Origin: Firmicutes bacterium ASF500
Lineage (GTDB): Bacteria > Bacillota > Clostridia > Oscillospirales > Oscillospiraceae
DNA: 64,000 bases
Assembly (NCBI GenBank): GCA_000492175.2
Contig: CP097573.1
Coordinates: 1,798,001 to 1,862,000, forward strand
Reading direction: 5' to 3'
Shown: in pieces, positions 24,137 to 32,851 of the stretch
How the letters are laid out: every line of letters begins with the position of its first letter
Position numbering within the stretch: position 1 is the stretch's first letter
The notes under the pieces: model-generated
Told to the model about the DNA's origin: nothing
What the model saw: the letters and a program-made list of their open reading frames with translations, nothing else
Database searches by the model: none
Translations under genes and position numbers: made by a program

Positions 24137-25222
24137 ATGAAACGAAATATTTTCCTTTCCTTGATCTTGCTCCTGCTTCTCCTGCCCGCCTGCGGCGAAG
24201 ACAGCGTCCAGGTCCGGGGGCTGGTGACGGAGGTACAGACCGGCCCTGACGGCGCGCCGGCCGCCTTTGTCATCCAGACGGAGGACAAAGGCCGGGTGGG
24301 CGTTTTGCTCACCGGCGACACCTTCGCCGCCCCCTCCGGGTCCGGGAGCTGGACAGGCTCCGAACTGCGGGCGGAGTTTCAGGCGGAGCTGCTGCCCGAT
24401 GTAAGCGTCTCAGCTGTCTGCCTTCCGGCCAAAAAGACGCTGACCACTCAGGACGGCCAGGAGATTGCCGCCTATGAGGCGGACCGTGTAAGCATCAACG
24501 GTCGGCTGAACCGGGGGGCCGCTACCCTGGCGGACGGGACGGCGCTCGACGTGCTGGAGGACAACAACCCTGTAGCCGACCGCACCTACCTGCTTCCCGG
24601 AGGCGCCGAACTGCTGTGGGTGCGGGGGCCCTCCGGGCCGGAGCACTGCTACGTGGGCGGGCTGGAGAGCTTTGACGATCTGAGCGCGCGGGCACGGGAG
24701 AAGGTCTCCTCCTGGTATGAGGACCGGGGCCCGCTTTTTGACGAGGCGGCGGAGCTGGAAAAGGCCTATTCCGATTGGAAGGCCAAGGGGGAGGACTTCC
24801 AGAGCCATATGATCGATCAGGGCGTATCCCCCAGCGCCTCCAGCGAAAAGGTGATGTACTTCCTTACCACCGTTACCCTACCCTATTACGGCGAAGGGAG
24901 CGCCACCGTCTATAGCCTGCGCCTGTGCGACGCCTTTGACCGGGAGACCGGGGAACACATCGACACGCGGGACCTGTTCGCCTGCCCCTGGGAGCAGGTG
25001 GTCCAGGCCATCCTGGACGGGGACCCGACCCTCGACGCCGCCCTGCGCGCCGAGATGGAGGCCGTCCTCACGCCGGAGCGGGTTGAGATTTTTTCCGACA
25101 GCGTGTCGGTCAATTTCGCGCCTGACACTCTGCCCGGCCACACGCCGGGCTGGGGCTACTCCCTGAGCGCCCAGGTCACGGACCTGATGTACCCCTGGGC
25201 GGCACCCAAAGCGCGAAGCTGA
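24137..25222 (+). CDS. Hypothetical lipoprotein in the sensor operon
   Basis: 361 residues with a lipoprotein signal peptide (MKRNIFLSLILLLLLLPAC, Cys19). A beta-rich N-terminal half (VRGLVTEVQTGPDGAPAAFV) is followed by a helical segment and a C-terminal 90 residues ending GYSLSAQVTDLMYPW that faintly recall the RsiV/DUF3298 fold; I do not claim that. It sits between the response regulator (15 bp gap) and the kinase (18 bp gap), so it may be an accessory surface component of the sensor. Function unknown. ATG at 24137 follows GAGAGGAGTGTGCGGGT. Confidence 0.75.
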   Translation: MKRNIFLSLILLLLLLPACGEDSVQVRGLVTEVQTGPDGAPAAFVIQTEDKGRVGVLLTGDTFAAPSGSGSWTGSELRAEFQAELLPDVSVSAVCLPAKKTLTTQDGQEIAAYEADRVSINGRLNRGAATLADGTALDVLEDNNPVADRTYLLPGGAELLWVRGPSGPEHCYVGGLESFDDLSARAREKVSSWYEDRGPLFDEAAELEKAYSDWKAKGEDFQSHMIDQGVSPSASSEKVMYFLTTVTLPYYGEGSATVYSLRLCDAFDRETGEHIDTRDLFACPWEQVVQAILDGDPTLDAALRAEMEAVLTPERVEIFSDSVSVNFAPDTLPGHTPGWGYSLSAQVTDLMYPWAAPKARS

Positions 25223-25240
25223 GAAAGGAGCAAGAGCGCC

Positions 25241-27052
25241 ATGTCCTTTTTTCGTCGGCTTGCCGCCCAGTGGGTGGAGCGGTACCGGAAAATGAGCATC
25301 CAGATGGTGCTCTCCCTGTCCTTCACCGCGGTGGCGGCGGCGGGTATCCTGCTGATCGGGGGCAGTCTCATCTGGCGGTTCTCCTCCTCCAGCGAAATGA
25401 TGGTGGCGGAGAACAGCCAGCGGGTGCTGGCCCAGGCCAGCCTGAACCTGGACAGCTACCTGCGGCGGATGATGCGCATTGCCGACACGGTATACTACCG
25501 GGTCATCAAAAACACCGACCTGTCTCAGGGCAGCTACACCGAGGCCCTGGGCCTGCTCTACGAGGAGAACCGGGACGATCTGGTGTCCCTGGCCGTCTTT
25601 GACAGCCGGGGGACGCTGGTGTCCGCCGTCCCCCTGGCCGCCCTCAAGGCGGGGGCCCACCCGGCCCAGAGCGAGTGGTTTCAGTCCGCCCGCCGGAGCA
25701 TGGAGAACCTCCACTTCTCCACCCCCCACGTCCAGAACACCTTTGACGACCCCGACTCCCCCTACCGCTGGGTGGTCTCCCTCAGCCACCACGTGGAGCT
25801 CACCCGGGACGGCGTCACCGAAGGGGGCGTGCTTCTGGTGGACATGAGCTTCAGCGGCATCGAGCGGGTGTGCCGGGACGTGACCCTGGCCAAGGGGGGC
25901 TACCTCTACCTCATCGACGGGGACGGGGAGCTGATCTACCACCCCCGCCAGCAGCTGATCTACGCCGGCCTTCTGGAGGAGAACAACCGGGCCGCCGCCG
26001 GCTATCGGGACGGCAGTCACACCGAGCACTTCCAGGGCCAGACCCGGCAGGTCACCGTCAAGACGGTGGGCTACACCGGCTGGCGGCTGGTGGGGGTAGC
26101 CCCCCGGGACAGCTGGCTGGCCCCCTCCTCCCAGCTCTTCCTCTTCGGCCTGGCCCTGCTGTTCTTCGCCATCTTCCTCATGGCCTTTCTCAACTTCCTC
26201 ATCTCCGCCCGTATCTCCGACCCCATCCGCCGTCTGGACCAGTCGGTGAAGGCCCTGGAGGGGGGACAGGAGGTAGACATTGAGGTGGGGGGCTGTTATG
26301 AGGTACAGCACCTGAGCCGGTCGGTGCGCTCCATGGTGTCCACTATGCGGCACCTGATGGACGACATCATCCAGCAGGAGGGCCAGAAGCGCCGCAGTGA
26401 GCTGGAGGTGCTTCAATCCCAGATCAACCCCCATTTTCTGTACAACACCCTGGACTCGGTCATCTGGATGACCGAGTCGGGCCAGCAGGCGGAGGCCATC
26501 ACTATGGTCACCTCCCTGGCCCGCTTCTTCCGCATCTCCCTGAGCAAGGGCAAGAACATCATCCCCCTGTCCGACGAGCTGGACCACGCCCGGCACTATA
26601 TGAACATCCAGCAGATCCGCTATAAGAACAAATTTGTCACCAGGATTGAGGCCGGACCGGGGACCGAGGGGCTGTACACCCTTAAGCTAATCGTCCAGCC
26701 CATTTTGGAGAACGCCATCTACCACGGGATGCCCGGGGTGGAGGACGACGGGGAGATCACCGTCTCCGCCTACCGGGAGGGGGAGGACCTGATGATCGAT
26801 GTACAGGACAACGGCCTGGGCATGCGGCCCGACGTGGCCGCCTCCCTTCTGGACGAGGACCGGCCCGAGATCCGCACCAGCGGCTCTGGCACCGGGGTGC
26901 GCAACGTCCACCAGCGGGTCCGCCTCACCTTTGGGGAGCGCTATGGTCTGACCATCCTCAGCGAGCCCGACGAGGGCACTCTGGTCCGTATCCGCCTGCC
27001 CGCCCTCCCCCAGGAGGAGGCCGCCCGCTTTCAGCAGGGGGAGGTCCTATGA
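25241..27052 (+). CDS. YesM-type sensor histidine kinase
   Basis: 603 residues: membrane segment near 20-45, extracellular Cache-like domain to about 295, second membrane segment (FLFGLALLFFAIFLMAFLNF), HAMP, then the His-kinase domain with NPHFLYN (phospho-acceptor His near 397) and an HATPase domain with ENAIYHG, DNGLGM and GTGVRNVHQR. Phosphorylates the YesN-like regulator encoded two genes upstream. The next gene overlaps by 4 bp (ATGA) and encodes a membrane-anchored binding protein, as in three-component sugar sensors of the XylFII-LytS kind (known family design; specific link is inference). Confidence 0.93.
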   Translation: MSFFRRLAAQWVERYRKMSIQMVLSLSFTAVAAAGILLIGGSLIWRFSSSSEMMVAENSQRVLAQASLNLDSYLRRMMRIADTVYYRVIKNTDLSQGSYTEALGLLYEENRDDLVSLAVFDSRGTLVSAVPLAALKAGAHPAQSEWFQSARRSMENLHFSTPHVQNTFDDPDSPYRWVVSLSHHVELTRDGVTEGGVLLVDMSFSGIERVCRDVTLAKGGYLYLIDGDGELIYHPRQQLIYAGLLEENNRAAAGYRDGSHTEHFQGQTRQVTVKTVGYTGWRLVGVAPRDSWLAPSSQLFLFGLALLFFAIFLMAFLNFLISARISDPIRRLDQSVKALEGGQEVDIEVGGCYEVQHLSRSVRSMVSTMRHLMDDIIQQEGQKRRSELEVLQSQINPHFLYNTLDSVIWMTESGQQAEAITMVTSLARFFRISLSKGKNIIPLSDELDHARHYMNIQQIRYKNKFVTRIEAGPGTEGLYTLKLIVQPILENAIYHGMPGVEDDGEITVSAYREGEDLMIDVQDNGLGMRPDVAASLLDEDRPEIRTSGSGTGVRNVHQRVRLTFGERYGLTILSEPDEGTLVRIRLPALPQEEAARFQQGEVL

Positions 27053-27960
27053 GAACAAAAAACAGTGTGGTCGAGATTGTCATTCTTGGCATTTTGGGAC
27101 TGCTGGTCATTTTCACCCTTCTGCTCCCCCAGCTGCTCCGGGAGGAGGCCTACCAGCCCCTGTTCCTGTCCGTCCTTCTCCGGGACGCGGACAGCTCCGG
27201 CCTTGCCGCCGCCCGCCTGGGGATGGAGCAGGCGGCGGACGAGCTGGGAGCCGAGCTGCGCTTCCTCACCCCCACCGTCCAGGGGGACAGCCGGGAGCAG
27301 GCTGAGCTGCTGCGCCGGGAGGCGGAGGGGGGCGCTCACGCCCTCATCGCCGTCCCCGCCGACCCCGCCGCTTTGCGGGACGCCCTTCTGTCCGCCCCCC
27401 GGCCCCTGGTCACCCTGGAGGCGCCGGTGGAGGGCGGGGCGGGAACGGTGTCCCCGGACAACGCCCTGCTGGGTCAGGCCTTGGCCCAAACCCTCCTGGA
27501 GGACTGGGACAGCGGACCGGTGGTCCTTCTGGACAGCGGGGCCTCCTGCCCGGAGTCCGTCCCCCGGCTGGAGGCCGCTCTGGAGGTCCTCACCGCCGCC
27601 CAGGTGCCGGTCATCCGGATGACCGGCCTGCCCGAGGGGCCCCTGCCCCGGCGGTGGGTCATGGCCTTTGAGCCCTCCGCCACCCGTCAGGCGGCGGAGA
27701 AGCGGAACGCCCAGGGGCTGGGCTTCTCCCTCTACGGGGTGGGCAGCTCCACCGCCATCACCTCCCTTCTGGAACGGGGGGACATCACCGCCGTAGCCGC
27801 CTGGAGCGACTACGCCGCCGGATATCTGGCCGTCCAGCAGGCCGTCCGGGCGGTCCGGGAGCAGCCCCAGAGGCTGGAGCCGCTGTCATTTTCTATCGTG
27901 CGAGGGGAGGACATCTATGCGCCTGAAAATCAAAAGCTTCTCTTTCCGGTCACCTCTTAG
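27049..27960 (+). CDS. Membrane-anchored type I periplasmic-binding-like protein
   Basis: 303 residues. One N-terminal membrane segment (IVILGILGLLVIFTLLLP), no lipobox, then a type I periplasmic-binding fold: LSVLLRDADSSGLAAARLGM, ALIAVPADPAALRDALL and a short second lobe. It starts at the ATGA overlap with the kinase stop codon and its end overlaps the next gene by 44 bp, so all three are one translation unit. Uncleaved anchoring next to a kinase suggests a sensor subunit that presents sugar occupancy to the kinase rather than a transport protein. Confidence 0.8.
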   Translation: MRTKNSVVEIVILGILGLLVIFTLLLPQLLREEAYQPLFLSVLLRDADSSGLAAARLGMEQAADELGAELRFLTPTVQGDSREQAELLRREAEGGAHALIAVPADPAALRDALLSAPRPLVTLEAPVEGGAGTVSPDNALLGQALAQTLLEDWDSGPVVLLDSGASCPESVPRLEAALEVLTAAQVPVIRMTGLPEGPLPRRWVMAFEPSATRQAAEKRNAQGLGFSLYGVGSSTAITSLLERGDITAVAAWSDYAAGYLAVQQAVRAVREQPQRLEPLSFSIVRGEDIYAPENQKLLFPVTS

Positions 27961-28975
27961 TCTGGCGCTATTGCTGGTCCTCCTTCTCCCCGCCTGCGCG
28001 GGCGGGCAGGAGGAGGACGACAGCCTGCGCATCGGCGTGACCCTCTATGACCAGGACGACACCTTTATCTCCTCCATGTCCCAGAATCTGGAGCAGCTGG
28101 TCCAGGAGGAGGAGAGCCGGATTGGCCAGAAAATCACCCTGTTCATCTCGGACAGCCGCCACAATCAGACCACCCAGATGGACCACGTGGACCGCTTCCT
28201 GGCCCGGGGGTGTGATGTGCTGTGCGTCAACATGGTGGACCGGACCGGGGCGGCGGTGATCGTGGACAAGGCGGCGGCGGAGGGGGTGCCGGTGATCTTC
28301 TTCAACCGCCAGCCGGTGGACGAGGACATCCAGCGCTGGGAAAAGTCCTTCTATGTGGGGGCCAGCGCCCAGGAGAGCGGCACCCTGGAGGGCCGGCTGG
28401 TGGCGGAGGCCTGGACCTCCGAGCTGGAGCGCTGGGACGGCAACGGGGACGGCATCCTGCAATACGTCATGCTGGAGGGAGAGCCGGGCCACCAGGACGC
28501 CCTCCTGCGCACCGAATACACCATCCAGACCATCACCGACCAGGGCATTGAGGTGGAGCGGCTGGCCCGGGACACCGCCAACTGGAACCGTGCCCAGGCC
28601 GCCGCCCGCATCGCCAGCTGGCTGGACGAGTTCGGGGACCAGATTGAGGTGGTGCTGTCCAACAACGACGACATGGCCCTGGGGGCCATCGACGCGCTGA
28701 AGGAGACGGGCCGTCCCTTGAAGGACTGGCCCCTGATCGTGGGCATCGACGCCACCGCGCCCGCCCTGGAGGCGGTGGAGGCCGGACAGCTCTACGGCAC
28801 CGTCTTCAACGACAGCCGGGGGCAGGCCCAGGCCATTCTGGACCTGGCTATGGCCCTCTGTCACGGGGAGGACCCCGCCGGGGCGGTGGAGCTGGTGGAC
28901 GGACACTACGTCTGGCTGCCCTACCAGCTGGTGACCCGGGAGAATCTGGCCCTCTTTCAGCAGGGGGGCGGATGA
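27917..28975 (+). CDS. MglB-like sugar-binding lipoprotein (sensor operon)
   Basis: 352 residues; signal peptide with lipobox LLPAC (Cys27), then a galactose-binding type fold with the calcium loop DGNGDGILQYV and LSNNDDMALGAIDAL. It is a paralogue of mglB at 18519 but lacks the long linker and belongs to the kinase operon, so it may act in sensing. It overlaps the preceding gene by 44 bp; GAGGGGAGGACATCT precedes the ATG at 27917, inside the upstream gene. The last codons lie in the terminator hairpin. Confidence 0.9.
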   Translation: MRLKIKSFSFRSPLSLALLLVLLLPACAGGQEEDDSLRIGVTLYDQDDTFISSMSQNLEQLVQEEESRIGQKITLFISDSRHNQTTQMDHVDRFLARGCDVLCVNMVDRTGAAVIVDKAAAEGVPVIFFNRQPVDEDIQRWEKSFYVGASAQESGTLEGRLVAEAWTSELERWDGNGDGILQYVMLEGEPGHQDALLRTEYTIQTITDQGIEVERLARDTANWNRAQAAARIASWLDEFGDQIEVVLSNNDDMALGAIDALKETGRPLKDWPLIVGIDATAPALEAVEAGQLYGTVFNDSRGQAQAILDLAMALCHGEDPAGAVELVDGHYVWLPYQLVTRENLALFQQGGG

Positions 28976-28987
28976 TATCCGCCCCTG
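28961..28987 (+). terminator. Terminator overlapping the stop codon of the sensor operon
   Basis: GGGGCGGA and TCCGCCCC flank a 5-nt loop that contains the stop codon region; a T-rich tail follows at 28994-29009. Confidence 0.65.
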
Positions 28988-28997
28988 TGAAAATTTC

Positions 28998-29026
28998 TTT
29001 ACTTTTTTCTCCCGGTCATATATAAT
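28998..29026 (+). promoter_or_regulatory. Promoter of prfB
   Basis: TTTACT (28998-29003), 17-nt spacer, perfect TATAAT (29021-29026). Confidence 0.7.
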
Positions 29027-29059
29027 GAGCTGACAACGCTAGGAAAGTGTGGGAACAAT

Positions 29060-30181
29060 ATGCTCCAATTTGATGAATACAAGGTAAAGCTGAACAATCT
29101 GCTCCCGGCCCTCAAGGAGCTGGCCCAGGCTCTGGACCTGGAGGGGGCCGGGCGGGAGCTGGACATGCTCCAGGCCGAGTCCGCCGCCGACGGCTTCTGG
29201 GACAACCTGGCCAAGGCCCAGAAGGTACAGCAGCGCATCAAGAACCTCCAGGACAAGGTGGACAGCCAGAACAAGCGCCAGCAGCAGTGGGACGACCTGA
29301 TGGCCCTGTGTGAGATGGGCAACGAGTTCGAGGACGAGTCCCTCATTCCCGAGCTGGAGGAGGGCTTCGCCGCTCTGGAGCGCGGCATGGAGACCGCCCG
29401 GCTGGAGACTCTGCTCACCGGGGAATACGACCGGTCCAACGTAATCCTGACCATCCACCCCGGCGCCGGGGGCACCGAGGCCCAGGACTGGGCCCAGATG
29501 CTCTATCGGATGTACACCCGCTGGACCGAGCGCCGGGGCTTCACCTACCAGCTGATGGACTATCAGGAGGGGGACGAAGCGGGCATCAAGTCGGCCACCA
29601 TCATGATCGAGGGGGAGAACGCTTACGGCTACCTCCGGGGGGAGCACGGCGTCCACCGCCTGGTCCGGGTGTCCCCCTTCGACGCCAACGCCCGGCGGCA
29701 GACCTCCTTCGCCTCGGTGGAGGTGATGCCCGACCTGCCCGAGGACGTGGAGGTGGACATCCGCCCCGAGGACATCGAGATGCAGGTCTACCGGGCCTCC
29801 GGTGCCGGCGGACAGCACGTCAACAAGACCTCCTCCGCCGTCCGGCTTATCCACAAGCCCACCGGCGTGGTGGTGGCCTCCCAGCAGGAGCGGAGCCAGT
29901 TCCAGAACAAGGACAACTGTATGAAAATGCTCCGGGCCAAGCTGGTGGAGCTGCAAATGCAGGAGAAGGCGGAGAAGATCTCCGATTTGAAGGGCGTCCA
30001 GCTGAAAATCGAGTGGGGCAGTCAGATCCGCTCCTACGTCTTTATGCCTTACCAGATGGTGAAGGACAACCGCACTGCCTTCGAGACCAGCAACATCAAC
30101 AGCGTCATGGACGGCGACCTGGACGGCTTCGTCAACGCCTACCTCACCGCCGAGGCCACGGGGAATTGGGCGACGAAATAA
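29060..30181 (+). CDS. prfB: Peptide chain release factor 2, without programmed frameshift
   Basis: 373 residues, full-length RF2. Recognises UGA/UAA stop codons (SPF motif in VSPFDANARR near residue 204) and triggers peptide release (GGQ in ASGAGGQHVNKTSSAVR near 250). In most bacteria prfB needs a +1 shift at an in-frame UGA near codon 25; here the frame is continuous from ATG at 29060 and no such site is present, so RF2 autoregulation by frameshift is absent. AGGAAAG lies about 12 bp upstream. Monocistronic, own promoter. Confidence 0.95.
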   Translation: MLQFDEYKVKLNNLLPALKELAQALDLEGAGRELDMLQAESAADGFWDNLAKAQKVQQRIKNLQDKVDSQNKRQQQWDDLMALCEMGNEFEDESLIPELEEGFAALERGMETARLETLLTGEYDRSNVILTIHPGAGGTEAQDWAQMLYRMYTRWTERRGFTYQLMDYQEGDEAGIKSATIMIEGENAYGYLRGEHGVHRLVRVSPFDANARRQTSFASVEVMPDLPEDVEVDIRPEDIEMQVYRASGAGGQHVNKTSSAVRLIHKPTGVVVASQQERSQFQNKDNCMKMLRAKLVELQMQEKAEKISDLKGVQLKIEWGSQIRSYVFMPYQMVKDNRTAFETSNINSVMDGDLDGFVNAYLTAEATGNWATK

Positions 30182-30192
30182 CACAAATTTTG

Positions 30193-30221
30193 TTGACTTT
30201 CCGTTCCATTCGCTGTACAAT
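30193..30221 (+). promoter_or_regulatory. Promoter of small RNA
   Basis: TTGACT (30193-30198), 17-nt spacer, TACAAT (30216-30221), starting 12 bp after the prfB stop. Confidence 0.7.
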
Positions 30222-30227
30222 AAAAAT

Positions 30228-30341
30228 GTGGAGACCCCCAAGACGGCCGCCACATCAGGAAACAGCTTCAATTAGTCAATGGGGCCAGTACCCCAAAGCC
30301 AGTGAGCCGTCTGCTCCCGCAGGCGGCTCACTGGCTGTTTT
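30228..30341 (+). ncRNA. Unclassified small RNA
   Basis: Between prfB and the SLH gene a strong promoter and a strong terminator delimit a transcript of about 114 nt without a credible ORF. It can form an outer stem ATGTGG/CCACAT (30226-30231 with 30250-30255), a GGGG/CCCC hairpin at 30281-30294 and the terminal hairpin. The SLH gene has its own promoter after the terminator, so this is not simply its leader. I could not match it to a known riboswitch or housekeeping RNA. Confidence 0.5.
30297..30341 (+). terminator. Terminator of small RNA
   Basis: AGCCAGTGAGCCG (30297-30309) and CGGCTCACTGGCT (30324-30336), perfect 13-bp stem followed by GTTTT. Confidence 0.88.
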
Positions 30342-30354
30342 GCGCGCCCACTGC

Positions 30355-30383
30355 TTGACAATATTTCTCTAGCTTGCTAAACT
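30355..30383 (+). promoter_or_regulatory. Promoter of SLH/GLUG protein gene
   Basis: Perfect TTGACA (30355-30360), 17-nt spacer, TAAACT (30378-30383); AAAGGAGGC follows before the ATG. Confidence 0.7.
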
Positions 30384-30421
30384 AAAATTGCAACCACCAA
30401 TTTAAAAGGAGGCGCGATCCC

Positions 30422-32815
30422 ATGTTAAATCTTAATAAAAAGCATTCGTTTTATTTGATCTGCAACGTTATCCTTCTGTTTGGCCTTATGGCATTTCTGG
30501 CTCTTCCGGTACAGGCCGCGGCCTATTCGGATCTGGATGGGCATTGGGCCCAGGACCGGATTGAGCGTTGGTCCGACTCCGGCATTCTGTCCGGCTATGA
30601 CGACGGGACCTTCGGCCCCGACAACCCCATCTCTCGTGCGGAACTCTCCTCCATCCTGTACCGCCTGATGTCCTTACAGCCTATCGATCACAATTCCCAG
30701 TATTCGGACCTGTCCTCGGATCAATGGTACTATCACAGCCTTTCCACAATGCACACCTTGGGAATTGCCTTAAATACCGGAGATCATATCTACCCCAACC
30801 AGGCTCTTACCCGTGAAGAGGCGGTCTACATGATTGCGAAGGCCTTTTTCATCGGGGAAGATAAGGTGGACCGCTCAGCCTTGGAAAGTATTTCAGATGG
30901 AGCTCAAATTGAAGATCGTTTTTCCAATCGGGTCGGAAAAATGATAGAAGAGAGCTATATCTCCGGTTATCCGGACGGCTCTTTCGGCCCGAATAAATCT
31001 ATCACCCGGGCTGAGGTTATAACCATTATCGACCAAATCGTCGATCTCTACATCTCCAAACCTGGAACATACTCTATCGACAAAGGAAAAACCGCCTTGG
31101 TTACCTGCGGCGATGTTATTCTCACCGGCGGAGGGGATCACAGCACCGTGTACCTGATGGGAAAAGCCACGGAAGGCAGTGTTACACTGCGCGGTACCGA
31201 CTTCTGTATATACAGCGCCGGTCAGACGGCCCCTCAGTGGAAAACGGAGGGAAGCGCCTCGGCTTCGCTTCAATCCTCAATAGAGCTGTCCACAGTCAAC
31301 CTTCCGGACACCCGCTTCTCAGGCGGCACCGGTCAGCTCGCTTCTCCTTACGTCATTTCCACCCCAGAACAGCTCCGTATTTTGGGATACCCTACAATTT
31401 ACGAAACAGATGCTTACTACTGTCTGGACCGGGACATTGACCTGGGAGAATTGACCGCCCCCATTGGATCGCGGAATGCAAACAGCGCTATGGTTTGGCT
31501 GGATGGTGCGGGTCACACCATTACATACAACATGGCTCATTCCACCCGCGGTCCCAATTACGGGCTGTTCCAGCAATGGTTCGGGGAGTGCTCTAACTTG
31601 GTTCTGGTCGGGACCGTAAATGTGACCTTCGTTCCAGACGGCGGCAGCCTTAAGCCCTCTGTACATCAATTAGCCTATGGCGGCTGGGCCGGTCAGCAGT
31701 ATGGTGGGGCCTATCGCAATGTTCAGTGTAATATAGACATCACCGTGAACGGCGGCGATTGTTTCCACATGCCGGTAGGCGGCTTGACAGGCACCTCTAG
31801 CGGTGTGCTCTTCGAAAACTGCACCGCCGCTGGACAGATTACCACCAGCTTTGAGGTAGTAGGTTCCAGCATTACATGGGCAAACACAGGCGGTCTGAGC
31901 GGTGACTCCTATCTAGATACCTGGACCGGCTGCATCGCTTCCGGCACTGTCCAATCCAACTCCAGCGGTGCCGGGCTATCCGTCTCCGAGCTTACAGCCG
32001 GCGGGCTGGCAGGCAGGGCAAAGGATGCCTCTGTGTCCAACTGCATCTTTTCTGGCACAGTCAATTCTTCCTCCACCGACGCAGAGGCACAGATCGGCGC
32101 TGGAGGCCTGGTAGGCAACGGATATGACAACATGCTCTTTTTCAATTGCGGCGCGTCCGGGACCGCCAGCGCCCAGGGCGGCAATCACTCCAACGCAGGC
32201 GGGCTGGCCGCTTTCCTCTCTTTCACTTATAAAGCAGATCACTTCCTTCCTCCTGATCCCGCTAGCGATGATTTCGAGGACAAGGTTGCGGTTATTCAAA
32301 ATTGTTGGTCCACCGCTGCGCTCTCCGCTTCCGGTTCCTCTTTCCAGAGCGACTGCGGCGGACTGGCTGGTCAGCTCAGCCCCGCAATCATCCGAACTAG
32401 CTGGGCCAAGCCTACCGTCACTATCAAGGGACCCACATACCAGAATATCGGTGGGATTACCGGTTCCTGCTACTATAACAGCATTATAGAAGACTGCTGG
32501 GCCAACGCCCAAGGTTGTTCTGTGGAAGGTTCCTTGCGCACTGGTGGAATTGTTGCCCGAGTCTCCGATGGGATGATTGCAAATTGCTATACGCTGGGAA
32601 CGGAAAAGCTTTCCCCGAAAAACGCTATTGCCTTTGCTGACTGGAATGACGGTACGATTTCCAGCTGTGCCGATCTGGGCAGGGCCTCTCAATCTGAGCG
32701 GAATCAGTTCTATCGGAGCTGTGGCTGGGATTTCTCCAAAATTTGGGACAAGAACCAGACCTATCCCACCTTAAGGGACTGCGATACGGCCAATCAGCTG
32801 GCCGCGCAAAGCTAA
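30422..32815 (+). CDS. S-layer-homology surface protein with GLUG-type repeats
   Basis: 797 residues. Signal peptide (LLFGLMAFLALPVQAAA), then three SLH domains between about 34 and 215 (YSDLDGHWAQDRIERWSDSG, FGPDNPISRAELSSI, SGYPDGSFGPNKSITRAEVI) that hold the protein to the cell wall. From about 320 there is a beta-helical region of GLUG-like units (GGLTGTSSGVLFENC, GGLAGRAKDASVSNC, GGLVGN, GGLAGQL, GGITGS), usual in bacterial adhesins. GC content is lower than in neighbours (about 52%), which hints at acquisition. ATG at 30422 follows AAAGGAGGCGCGATCCC. Monocistronic between two strong terminators. Confidence 0.88.
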   Translation: MLNLNKKHSFYLICNVILLFGLMAFLALPVQAAAYSDLDGHWAQDRIERWSDSGILSGYDDGTFGPDNPISRAELSSILYRLMSLQPIDHNSQYSDLSSDQWYYHSLSTMHTLGIALNTGDHIYPNQALTREEAVYMIAKAFFIGEDKVDRSALESISDGAQIEDRFSNRVGKMIEESYISGYPDGSFGPNKSITRAEVITIIDQIVDLYISKPGTYSIDKGKTALVTCGDVILTGGGDHSTVYLMGKATEGSVTLRGTDFCIYSAGQTAPQWKTEGSASASLQSSIELSTVNLPDTRFSGGTGQLASPYVISTPEQLRILGYPTIYETDAYYCLDRDIDLGELTAPIGSRNANSAMVWLDGAGHTITYNMAHSTRGPNYGLFQQWFGECSNLVLVGTVNVTFVPDGGSLKPSVHQLAYGGWAGQQYGGAYRNVQCNIDITVNGGDCFHMPVGGLTGTSSGVLFENCTAAGQITTSFEVVGSSITWANTGGLSGDSYLDTWTGCIASGTVQSNSSGAGLSVSELTAGGLAGRAKDASVSNCIFSGTVNSSSTDAEAQIGAGGLVGNGYDNMLFFNCGASGTASAQGGNHSNAGGLAAFLSFTYKADHFLPPDPASDDFEDKVAVIQNCWSTAALSASGSSFQSDCGGLAGQLSPAIIRTSWAKPTVTIKGPTYQNIGGITGSCYYNSIIEDCWANAQGCSVEGSLRTGGIVARVSDGMIANCYTLGTEKLSPKNAIAFADWNDGTISSCADLGRASQSERNQFYRSCGWDFSKIWDKNQTYPTLRDCDTANQLAAQS

Positions 32816-32851
32816 AAAATGGACCGCCATATTTTGGCGGTCCATTTTTTT
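32814..32851. terminator. Bidirectional terminator between convergent genes
   Basis: Arms 32814-32828 and 32836-32850, perfect 15-bp stem with A-run and T-run, between the SLH gene and the minus-strand binding-protein gene. Confidence 0.9.

Noticed and set aside
24878..26596. 572-codon minus-strand frame opposite the kinase and lipoprotein genes
   Set aside because: Low-complexity antisense frame without domain features; the plus-strand genes are clear.
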